A DNA stretch of 32,340 bases, taken from positions 1 through 32,340 of the forward strand of contig NZ_LLWH01000182.1 of the NCBI RefSeq assembly GCF_001411475.1, in the 5' to 3' direction. The position numbers and the translations under genes are program-made. The notes beneath the pieces are model-generated. The model saw only the letters and a list, made by a program, of their open reading frames with translations, did not search any database and had not been told where the DNA came from. Shown one piece after another: positions 7,666 to 14,315 of this stretch (position 1 is its first letter; every line of letters begins with the position of its first letter). The stretch is from Pseudomonas endophytica (GTDB lineage Bacteria > Pseudomonadota > Gammaproteobacteria > Pseudomonadales > Pseudomonadaceae).

Positions 7666-10077
7666 TTAGAAATCCCAGCGAGTGGTAACCATCACGTTAC
7701 GCGGGTCGCCGTAATAGGCCGATGTATAAAAGCCAATGTTGGTGTAGTAGGCCTTGTCGAACACGTTGTTGACGTTAAGAGTTGCCGACAGGTTTTCGGT
7801 AAGTTGATAGCGGGCCATCAAGTCCACGAGCCAGTACGGGTCTTGGGTGAATTTCTCTGAGCTTCTCAAGCCGCTGTTGTACAGCGTCTGCCAGCCAGCG
7901 CTCTGCCAGCGTGCGCCGCCACCGAGGGTGAGTTTGTCTAGGTTGCCTTTAAGCTTGTAGCTGGTATAGAAGCTGACTTGGTCTTGCGGCTCCCAGGTAG
8001 AGATTTTCTCGCTGTCTTTATCTCGAGCAATTTTGTGGGTGTAACCTGCTTGCAACTGCCACCCGGGGCTGAGTTCACCGGAAATCTCTGCTTCGTAGCC
8101 CTTGGTTTTGGATTCGGTAGGGATATACGCAATGTCATTGTCTGGAATGGCGTTGAACACAGCGTCTTGTATCGGTCGATTATTTTCATGCACTTCGAAA
8201 TAGGCGAGGCTGGTGTTCAGACGGCCACCGAAGAATTCCCCTTTAATACCCAGCTCATAGTTCTTGCCTTCGTTGGGCTCCAACATCTTGCCCGCGCTGT
8301 CCAAGTATTCGGTGTGCGGCTGGAAAGTCTCGGTGTAGCTGGCGTAAGTCGAGAAGTTGTCGTTGAGGTCATAGACCAAGCCTGCATAAGGCAAAACTTT
8401 GCCATTGGCTTGGCTGTCTCGAGTCCCAGTGACGTGATAGTTGGCGATCCGGGTACCTAGCAACAGGTGCAGTTCATCCATGAGGCTGAAGCGACCTGCG
8501 ATGTAAGTCCCGGTCTGGCGGGTTGTTACGTTATTGATTCGGGTGGGCTGGTTCCACTGCGGCTCAATGGCTTGGCCGTGCCACTGGTAAAAATCATACG
8601 AATTGTCGAAATAGGTGGCCCTGCCGTAGTCCTTGCCTTTCCACTTGGCAATCGACAGGGATTGACCGACCACCAATTGGTGCTCGCGGCCAAGCCATTC
8701 GAACGGCCCTGAAGCGTAGACATCAAGGCTGTCACTGGTGGTTTTACCGGTGTACTTTTGCGCCCAGATTGAACTCTCGGTGGCAGTGTCTTGCGAGATA
8801 TAACCCAACGGCGCGTCATAGCCATTGACCTGGTGGTTGTACTGCCCTTTGGTCACCCAGCCATTGTCAAAGTTGTGTTCCAAGGTGGCGAAGACCGTGC
8901 GGCTGTACTGCGCCCAACTGCTCCATTTGGGGCCGTTGTTGAACGAGCGTGGCACGTCCAAGTGGTTGCCCACCGCATCGAACACCGTGCGTGAGCCCGT
9001 CCAGCTGGAGCCTTTTGGATCGCTGTCTTGATAGTCAGCGCCCAAGGTCAGCAGGGTATCTTCATCTAGGTCAGCTTCAAGAATGCCGTAGTACACGCTG
9101 GTGTCGCGCGAGTAGTGGTCCAGAAAGGAGTGTTTGTCTTGGTACGCCGCCACCGCCCGGCCACGCACGTTGCCGGTTTCAGTCAGCGGCCCGCTGACTG
9201 AAACCTGTGTGCGGTAGTTGTCCCAAGAGCCCGCGCCGAGCTCGATGTTGCCCTGAAAGTCCGCGGTGGGTTTTTTACGAATCAGGTTAATGGTGCCCCC
9301 CGCGCCACCCGCCCCCGCGAGCAGACCGTTCGCCCCTTTGATCACTTCGACCCGATCATAAATGGCCATGTCGCTTAAGGTTTGGCCCGCGGAATACTGA
9401 GTGTCACGCAGAGTGGGAATGCCATCGTATTGAAAGTTTACGATGGAAAAACCGCGAGAGTAATAGTTGGTCCGCTCGGAATCGTAGGTCGATACGGTGA
9501 TGCCCGGCGTGTGGCGCATCACGTCATCAATGGAGTTAAGCCCGAAATCATCCATCGCTTGGCGGGTGACGACCGAAATTGATTGCGGCGTCTCGCGTGG
9601 GGTCAACACCAGACGCGTGGCCGTGGCGATGGTACCCGGGGTGTAAGAACCCGTGCCCTCGGTGACCGATCCCAATTGGTTGGTGGTGACCTGAGTGGCG
9701 CCCAACTCCAGCGAGGCTTCACTGTTACGAGCGACCAGCACATAGCCCCCATTGCTCTGACGCTCTGCTTGTAAACCGCTGTTGGCGAGCAAGCGATCCA
9801 AGGCTTGATCAACGCTGTACGAGCCTTCGAGCCCGTCGGTTTTGAGATGACGAGCCTGTTCGGTGTCAAACGAAATAGTCACCCCTGCTTGCACGCCGAA
9901 TTGAGCCAGCGCCTTACCCAGCGGGCCTGCGGCGATCTGATAAACCGTTTGGCTTTGGGCGCACGCAAGATTTGGCATCAGCACCAGACCGGACAGGCTG
10001 GTGAGGGACGCGCCAAACACCGCCATGCGAACCGCGCGCGTTATCTGAGTGGTGGCATTGAGGGGGAGCGGGGGCAT
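7666..10077 (-). CDS. TonB-dependent siderophore receptor with signalling domain (FpvA-type)
   Basis: An 803-residue outer-membrane ferric-siderophore receptor. In order: signal peptide ending near LACAQ (about residue 41); an N-terminal secretin/TonB (STN) signalling domain, about 44-115 (VYQIAAGPLGKALAQFG); the plug (TPRETPQSISVVTRQ, then VIKGANGLLAGAGGAGGTINLIRK); and a 22-strand barrel ending in TTRWDF. The C-terminal YYTNIGFYTSAYYGDPRN resembles ferric-pyoverdine or ferrioxamine receptors. The STN domain and the upstream sigma/FecR pair make this a transducing receptor: ligand binding would be relayed through FecR to the sigma factor, inducing the receptor itself. AAGGA precedes the start. 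The exact siderophore cannot be told from sequence. Confidence 0.93.
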   Translation of the reverse strand: MPPLPLNATTQITRAVRMAVFGASLTSLSGLVLMPNLACAQSQTVYQIAAGPLGKALAQFGVQAGVTISFDTEQARHLKTDGLEGSYSVDQALDRLLANSGLQAERQSNGGYVLVARNSEASLELGATQVTTNQLGSVTEGTGSYTPGTIATATRLVLTPRETPQSISVVTRQAMDDFGLNSIDDVMRHTPGITVSTYDSERTNYYSRGFSIVNFQYDGIPTLRDTQYSAGQTLSDMAIYDRVEVIKGANGLLAGAGGAGGTINLIRKKPTADFQGNIELGAGSWDNYRTQVSVSGPLTETGNVRGRAVAAYQDKHSFLDHYSRDTSVYYGILEADLDEDTLLTLGADYQDSDPKGSSWTGSRTVFDAVGNHLDVPRSFNNGPKWSSWAQYSRTVFATLEHNFDNGWVTKGQYNHQVNGYDAPLGYISQDTATESSIWAQKYTGKTTSDSLDVYASGPFEWLGREHQLVVGQSLSIAKWKGKDYGRATYFDNSYDFYQWHGQAIEPQWNQPTRINNVTTRQTGTYIAGRFSLMDELHLLLGTRIANYHVTGTRDSQANGKVLPYAGLVYDLNDNFSTYASYTETFQPHTEYLDSAGKMLEPNEGKNYELGIKGEFFGGRLNTSLAYFEVHENNRPIQDAVFNAIPDNDIAYIPTESKTKGYEAEISGELSPGWQLQAGYTHKIARDKDSEKISTWEPQDQVSFYTSYKLKGNLDKLTLGGGARWQSAGWQTLYNSGLRSSEKFTQDPYWLVDLMARYQLTENLSATLNVNNVFDKAYYTNIGFYTSAYYGDPRNVMVTTRWDF

Positions 10078-10189
10078 GCAGTGATCCTTCCGTTAGGCTG
10101 GCAGATAGCCGCTGTCATTGCGGCCTGTGTCAAAGACGGATGAGAATCAAAATCAGCAAGTTTAATGGCCGACTATTTTCAAACTAAGA

Positions 10190-11137
10190 TCATGCGGGTT
10201 CGACAGTGGCCCAATAGCGCGTCACATAACGCACCTTGACCGCTAAGGTCTTACTCAAGTTTTGCAGCACGGCGTCGGTATCATCCAGACGAAAAGCCCC
10301 TGAAATACTCAACCCTTGAACCGCTGGGTCGCAGCGCAGCACGCCAGGGCGATAACGGCCCAACTCCTCGATAAACCTGCCCAAGGGCCAGTCGTCCACG
10401 CTCAACATACCCTGCACCCAAGCAGTCGACCCCGCGGGCAAAAGCTCAACAGAGTTCACCCCATCGCGATCAAACGTAACGTGTTGCCCTGCCTCCAGAC
10501 GCAAAGGCTGATCAACCTGCCGAAGCGGGCGAACTTCAACCGCGGCTTGCAGCACACACACGCGTGTTTGCTCGGGCAATTGGCGAACGCTAAAACGCGT
10601 GCCGAGGGCACGAACGCTGCCGTCAGCGGTATGCACCACAAAGGGCCGCTGATCGACAGCCTTGGTGGTCTGAACCAGAATTTCGCCTTGGTACAACTGA
10701 ATCTGCCGCTGCATTGAATCAAACCGAATATCCAGCGCAGTGCTGACGTTGAGCTCCAGTTGCGAGCCATCATCCAGACGAAGCGAGCGACGCTCACCCG
10801 AGGCGGTGCGTTGTTCGGCGAGCACCGAGCGATACGGCACCTGCTCAGCGGCCAGCCATGAACCGCCACCCACGGCCAGCAACATCCCGAGCACTTTCAA
10901 AACATCACGGCGCTGTGCCTTCGCGGCGCCCAAACTCGATAACGCCGCTTGCTTGGGCATCATCGACCACTGCTGCTGCAACGCTTCGACGCGTGCCCAA
11001 GCAGCGGCATGCTGCGGGCTGGACTGCACCCACGCCAGCCAGTCACGGTGCCGCGCCTCACAGAGCGTCCCGTCATTGAGCTGCACATACCACGTGGCGG
11101 CAGCTTCAAGTGCCTTGAGATCCACTGTCGACGCCAT
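10190..11137 (-). CDS. FecR-like anti-sigma/sigma regulator
   Basis: This 315-residue inner-membrane protein carries the iron-siderophore signal from the receptor STN domain to the ECF sigma factor. A cytoplasmic N-terminal domain (ATWYVQLNDG to WLAWVQSSPQHAAAWARVE) is followed by one membrane segment, about 83-103 (LKVLGMLLAVGGGSWLAAE), then the periplasmic FecR domain (RSLRLDDGSQLELNVSTALD; GEILVQT) and a C-terminal STN-interacting part. Its start region GTGATG overlaps the sigma stop, so the ATG at 11137 or GTG at 11140 could be used. The product is translationally coupled to the sigma factor. Confidence 0.92.
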   Translation of the reverse strand: MASTVDLKALEAAATWYVQLNDGTLCEARHRDWLAWVQSSPQHAAAWARVEALQQQWSMMPKQAALSSLGAAKAQRRDVLKVLGMLLAVGGGSWLAAEQVPYRSVLAEQRTASGERRSLRLDDGSQLELNVSTALDIRFDSMQRQIQLYQGEILVQTTKAVDQRPFVVHTADGSVRALGTRFSVRQLPEQTRVCVLQAAVEVRPLRQVDQPLRLEAGQHVTFDRDGVNSVELLPAGSTAWVQGMLSVDDWPLGRFIEELGRYRPGVLRCDPAVQGLSISGAFRLDDTDAVLQNLSKTLAVKVRYVTRYWATVEPA

Positions 11138-11637
11138 CACGGCTCGACCAGCAAAAGGCAGCGGGTCATGGCGCGAATCAGATGGTTTTTCACCGTCGTC
11201 ACCGACACCCCGAAGCGTTCAGCAGTGGCCACGTAGGTCAGCCCTTCAAGCTGAACCGCCAAAAAAATCTCCCGCGTCCGGCTGCCCAACTCATCGAGCA
11301 ACGTGTCGATTGCAACCAACATCTCGATGATCGACAAACGCACCTCTGGCGACACCTCCACCGGCTCCGGCATCTGAGCCAAGGCAAACAGATAAGCCTG
11401 CTCAATCGTGCGGCGCCGCGACTTATCAATCAGCAGCGAGCGCGCAATCGCACTGAGATACCCACGGGGCTCGCGGATAGGCGCATCAACACGGGCCGTC
11501 ATCACCCGTAAAAACGTATCCTGCGCCAAATCCGAAGCATCGGCCGCATTACCCAAGCGCACGCGCAACCAGCCTTTCAGCCAACAATTATGTTCGCTGT
11601 ACAGCCGATGAAGAGCTGAATGATCGAGCCCCGACAT
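11137..11637 (-). CDS. ECF sigma factor, FecI/iron-starvation type
   Basis: This 166-residue group IV sigma factor directs transcription of the cognate siderophore receptor. Region 2 is seen in LYSEHNCWLKGWLRVRLGN and the DLAQDTFLRV core. Region 4 has the helix-turn-helix TYVATAERFGVSVTTVKNH. No other domains are present. The start is ATG with GGTGGA upstream, and a good Fur box lies 21 bases upstream. It forms an operon with the FecR-like gene through a TGATG overlap; the receptor gene follows after 112 bases and may have its own sigma-dependent promoter. Confidence 0.93.
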   Translation of the reverse strand: MSGLDHSALHRLYSEHNCWLKGWLRVRLGNAADASDLAQDTFLRVMTARVDAPIREPRGYLSAIARSLLIDKSRRRTIEQAYLFALAQMPEPVEVSPEVRLSIIEMLVAIDTLLDELGSRTREIFLAVQLEGLTYVATAERFGVSVTTVKNHLIRAMTRCLLLVEP

Positions 11638-11657
11638 GAAGATCCACCAAAAGCGTA

Positions 11658-11676
11658 AATGGTAATCGCTCTCATT
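11658..11676. promoter_or_regulatory. Fur box
   Basis: AATGGTAATCGCTCTCATT matches 15 of 19 positions of the Fur consensus read in the AATGATAATCATTATCATT register. It sits 21 bases upstream of the ECF sigma start, as expected for iron-repressed sigma-FecR operons. Confidence 0.7.
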
Positions 11677-12080
11677 GTCGTGATGGCACGGGTTTAATGC
11701 AAGGGGGATTTGTTTGGGGGGCCTTTACAGCTTGCACCAGATACCTGAAGCGCCAGCCTTTACAGCTTTAGGGTTGCAAGTTGCAAGCCTTCAACGGAGG
11801 CCGAAGAAGCCCCAATCTTGTTTGGTGTGGCACCAGACGAACGGTATGTTTCGGCGGGGCTAGGTTTTTCGGGCGCCTGGAGTTCGTTGGAAAATTCGGC
11901 TTACCCCAACTAGTAACTAAAAATAAATCAGCTAGTTATGGCCTTCAGTGGAATCGAATCGGGGACTAATAAGCTGTGAGCGTGTGCTGTGCTCGGTACG
12001 TAGAGTTGCGGGCGATACACCTAACCCTGTGAGTTGTGTAAAAACCAACCGTTTGTAGGCTTGCCCAAATGAGATTTTTA

Positions 12081-12114
12081 CCTCACTGTAAAGACTAATG
12101 TCATTACAGTGAGG
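12081..12114. promoter_or_regulatory. Palindromic operator of the RelB-type antitoxin
   Basis: CCTCACTGTAA (12081-12091) and TTACAGTGAGG (12104-12114) are perfect 11-base inverted arms spaced by 12 bases. They end 8 bases before the antitoxin start. RelB-type antitoxins autorepress by binding such a site with their ribbon-helix-helix domain, so this is the likely operator. Confidence 0.7.
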
Positions 12115-12122
12115 GCCATCCC

Positions 12123-12362
12123 ATGGCGTCCATCAATGTCCGTATCGACGACGACCTCAAAGCACGTGCTTATCACGAGCTGGAAAAGCTCGGCGTCACC
12201 CCTTCTGAACTGATGCGCCAAGCCTTGCAATACGTAGCAGAGCGCGGTCAGTTGCCCTTCAAGCCCGTCCTGATGACCGAGGACGATGAAGCCTTGATCG
12301 CAACGGTGCGCGAGCGGCTGGCTAATCCCCAGCGGGTTAAGATTTCACTGGATGACCTATAG
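12123..12362 (+). CDS. RelB/DinJ-family antitoxin
   Basis: This 79-residue protein has an N-terminal ribbon-helix-helix DNA-binding segment (ASINVRIDDDLKARAYHELEKLG; TPSELMRQALQYV) and an acidic C-terminal tail that would wrap a RelE toxin. It would repress its own promoter through the palindrome just upstream and neutralise the toxin. The gene is intact and overlaps the toxin start by 11 bases, the usual coupling. Because the toxin next to it is broken, the antitoxin is now an orphan unless it protects against another RelE-type toxin. Confidence 0.88.
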   Translation: MASINVRIDDDLKARAYHELEKLGVTPSELMRQALQYVAERGQLPFKPVLMTEDDEALIATVRERLANPQRVKISLDDL

Positions 12363-12638
12363 CCTCGAATTCGATGCGCGGGCGTTAAAGGAGTGGCACA
12401 AAATGGGGATACCGTGCGCCAGCAACTCTAGAAGAAGCTGGCCACGATTCTGGTCAACCCGCGCATTGAAGCCAACCGTCTGCATGCCTTGCCCGACTGC
12501 TACAAGATCAAGCTGCGCAGCTGCGGCTATCGGCTGGTTTATCAAGTGATCGACCAGGAGGTCATGGTGTTCGTGGTGGCCGTCGATAAGCGCGAGCGCG
12601 AACAGGTTTATCGCAAAGCGGCTGAGCGGTTAAGTTAG
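12352..12638 (+). pseudogene. RelE-family toxin, broken
   Basis: The first 18 codons (MTYSLEFDARALKEWHK) are a normal RelE start. The frame then shifts around 12404-12408, as if one base were lost after ATGGG. In the corrected frame the sequence reads DTVRQQL, hits an in-frame TAG at 12429-12431 where a lysine codon would be expected, and continues as a clear RelE (KLATILVNPRIEANRLHALP, DCYKIKLRSCGYRLVYQVID, then VVAVDKRER) to TAG at 12636. Two independent lesions make it inactive: a frameshift and a nonsense codon. A full copy would be about 95 residues. RelE toxins cleave ribosome-bound mRNA. Confidence 0.85.
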
Positions 12639-13022
12639 CGAGCACGCAGCGTATAAGTGAAAAGCCCGCCGAGTCAGGCTGTATGAAAATGCGAGCATGA
12701 TTACGGGAGTGGGGCTCCGTGCATCCAGTGGAACGCGATGGCGGCACCAGGAGTCGAAAATAGTAATTAAAATGATATTTTTCAAAGACTTAAAAAATCA
12801 TTTGTTCCTAGGGTATCTCCATTCGTATCCTTTTCGATTCTCTGTCGGTAAATCCTAGGAAAGAGAAGTGAGGATTGAGCACTCACCTGATGGGTAGTGT
12901 GAGCGCTCTAGGAACTGTGCTACGTGAAGTGAGACGCCCTGAGTGTGCACAGTTAGGCCAGCTGTACCTTAAAGAGGCTTCCGTATAGGATGGCATTTTG
13001 ATGTCTAAAAGGAGCTTTGTTC
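12639..13022. other. Non-coding region upstream of the ABC-3C-like operon
   Basis: A 384-base stretch with no gene. It holds an att-like sequence (12742-12758), an AT-rich segment from about 12760, and an imperfect inverted repeat GAGCACTCAC (12877-12886) / GTGAGCGCTC (12899-12908) that could be an operator. A TATAGGAT near 12986 could be a -10 element, but no good -35 accompanies it. AAGGAG at 13009-13014 is the ribosome site for the next gene. Confidence 0.5.
12742..12758. repeat. Possible attachment-site copy (tRNA-Thr 3' end)
   Basis: CGGCACCAGGAGTCGAA here matches CGGCACCAAGAGTCGAA at 19653-19669 inside the tRNA-Thr gene, 16 of 17 bases, in the same orientation. It lies at the left boundary of the AT-rich island, where an integrase-generated copy of a tRNA 3' end would be expected. 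The mismatch and shortness leave room for coincidence. Confidence 0.4.
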
Positions 13023-13208
13023 ATGGATGTAATTATGCAGCACCTGTCCGAAATTCTAAGTTTTGTAGCCGGAGCGGCGGGCGGCGCAGCCGTAACCTTC
13101 AGGTTTACAAGGAACAGCGTAAAAAATGGAGGGATTATTACCGATCAAAGTAAGGCTCGGGCTGGGGGAGATGTCGTCGGCAGAGATAAAATAACCAGAA
13201 ACAACTAA
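13023..13208 (+). CDS. Small membrane protein with GRDKI tail, candidate ABC-3C effector
   Basis: A 61-residue protein that I do not recognise by name. One predicted membrane segment, about residues 8-27 (LSEILSFVAGAAGGAAVTF), is glycine/alanine-rich. A basic stretch follows, then a C-terminal motif GGDVVGRDKI (48-57). The same motif, GLDLVGRDKI, stands near the N-terminus of the next gene product, implying that the two associate through it. The ATG at 13023 is chosen because AAGGAG is 8 bases upstream. The gene is 16 bases from the next one and heads the operon. By analogy with predicted ABC-3C systems it would be the membrane-acting effector; this is inference. Confidence 0.7.
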   Translation: MDVIMQHLSEILSFVAGAAGGAAVTFRFTRNSVKNGGIITDQSKARAGGDVVGRDKITRNN

Positions 13209-13224
13209 TTCTGGGTAAGTTGCA

Positions 13225-13797
13225 ATGGTTAATTTTCCAGCTGTTGTTAATCAAAAAGGCGCATCTGCGGGTCTTGATCTTGTAGGGCGTGACAAGATAA
13301 CTAACTACACCGTGTTGCCTGCCAAGGCAGCTACCAAAATTGAATTGCTGCTCGAAAAGCTGACTAAAGAGATCGACTCAAATGAACGGGTTAGAGATAC
13401 TTTAGATAGCCTAAGTCGGTTTCACAAAAAGCGTACTATAGATGGGATTGACGGTTTAGAGGCCAAGCTTAAAGCAGGGGGTAGGGAGTATGAAACTTTT
13501 GACGCTTTAGAGAAGAAAGAGCTTTTCTCAAAACTACTTGAGCGGTATTCGCATTACGCGTCGGCGCAAGAGATATTGGCTTGTCTATTGGCAAGGGTTG
13601 AACATAACTTTCAAAATTTTGTCTATCCGCAGGTCGATGGGTTGTCGATAGTCGAGATTAATGAATTAGTCGATGCTAAGATTATTGAGCCAACTATTAC
13701 TGACTGTGGTGCCGGGGTTTTATCCATGGATCACAGTGTGGCAATGGGTATGGTGTATTGGCTGGCGGAGCAGTGCTACGTGCGGTGGCATAAATGA
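13225..13797 (+). CDS. ABC-3C C-terminal-domain-like protein
   Basis: A 190-residue soluble protein. Residues 16-25 carry the GLDLVGRDKI motif shared with the preceding small membrane protein. The remainder is largely helical (IELLLEKLTKEIDS; KKELFSKLLERYSHYASAQE; ILACLLARVEHNF), followed by a short region ending VDAKIIEPTI that resembles the C-terminal domains found on effectors of ABC-three-component systems. Its stop overlaps the start of the middle component as ATGA, so stoichiometric expression is expected. It probably links the effector to the ATPase/middle-component complex. Family assignment is from memory of ABC-3C architectures. Confidence 0.65.
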   Translation: MVNFPAVVNQKGASAGLDLVGRDKITNYTVLPAKAATKIELLLEKLTKEIDSNERVRDTLDSLSRFHKKRTIDGIDGLEAKLKAGGREYETFDALEKKELFSKLLERYSHYASAQEILACLLARVEHNFQNFVYPQVDGLSIVEINELVDAKIIEPTITDCGAGVLSMDHSVAMGMVYWLAEQCYVRWHK

Positions 13798-14315
13798 TCC
13801 AGATTACCTTCCAGGCGGCTTTCGACCCATTCCATGCTTTGTTTAGGTTTTTTCGAATTATTGAAATTACCAAAGGATTAGATTCTCTAACCGTAGATCA
13901 AATTCGTATTTTGGATTTCTATCTGCTTTACCCGTTCCGCTCTGGAGAGATAAAGCTATTTTCCAAGCATCGGAAATACAAGCGTGTGGCGAGTGATTTT
14001 AATCATCTCAAACCATACGGTGAACTGCCTGATTCATTTGTGTTGTTTGGTCGGATGCAAAGTATTCAAATTGCGGCGCTTGATACATTAGTTGCTAATG
14101 GATATTTAGATGCCTCAGCGTATGGCCATAAAGGAATAAAGCCAACTGGAAAGATGGCGCCGCCAGAAGTACTTGCTCGTATTAATGAATTAAATGTCGA
14201 GCAGTCAATTTTAGTTGAGTTGGTCAAGGTGCTTGCATCTGACTACTCCATCTATGGGCGCGATGGACTGAAAGCCAGAACAGGATTGCTGGAGTATCGA
14301 TATGACACAGTTTGA
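13794..14315 (+). CDS. ABC-3C middle component-like protein
   Basis: A 173-residue protein resembling the middle component (MC5-like, from memory) of ABC-3C systems. The N-terminal part has FDPFHALFRFFRI, then a helical segment QIRILDFYLLYPF. A C-terminal GLKARTGLLEYRYD block is a strong family-like signature. It overlaps the upstream gene by 4 bases and the downstream ATPase by 14, the tightest coupling in the window. In this class the middle component is thought to bridge the SMC-like ATPase to the effector; no enzymatic residues are visible. Confidence 0.7.
   Translation: MIQITFQAAFDPFHALFRFFRIIEITKGLDSLTVDQIRILDFYLLYPFRSGEIKLFSKHRKYKRVASDFNHLKPYGELPDSFVLFGRMQSIQIAALDTLVANGYLDASAYGHKGIKPTGKMAPPEVLARINELNVEQSILVELVKVLASDYSIYGRDGLKARTGLLEYRYDTV

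Larger units (their letters stand above)
11638..12122. other. Gene-poor region between ECF sigma gene and RelB antitoxin
   Basis: A 485-base stretch with no credible coding region. It holds a Fur box (11658-11676), a 13-base direct repeat GCCTTTACAGCTT at 11721-11733 and 11756-11768, and the antitoxin operator palindrome (12081-12114). The central part, about 11770-12060, has no feature I can name. Confidence 0.6.

Noticed and set aside
9805..10143. Plus-strand frame across the receptor start
   Set aside because: It is antisense to the receptor signal peptide and STN domain, with no recognisable protein features.
11781..11969. 62-codon frame between the sigma gene and the antitoxin
   Set aside because: No ribosome site, no domain and atypical composition; treated as non-coding.
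11949..11970. tRNA-like sequence GAATCGAATCGGGGAC, considered as a second attachment site
   Set aside because: Only 13 of 19 bases match the tRNA-Thr T-arm region and no acceptor or CCA end follows; too weak to call.
12877..12908. Imperfect inverted repeat upstream of the ABC-3C-like operon as a definite operator
   Set aside because: One mismatch in 10-base arms and no regulator gene nearby; mentioned only as possible within the non-coding region.
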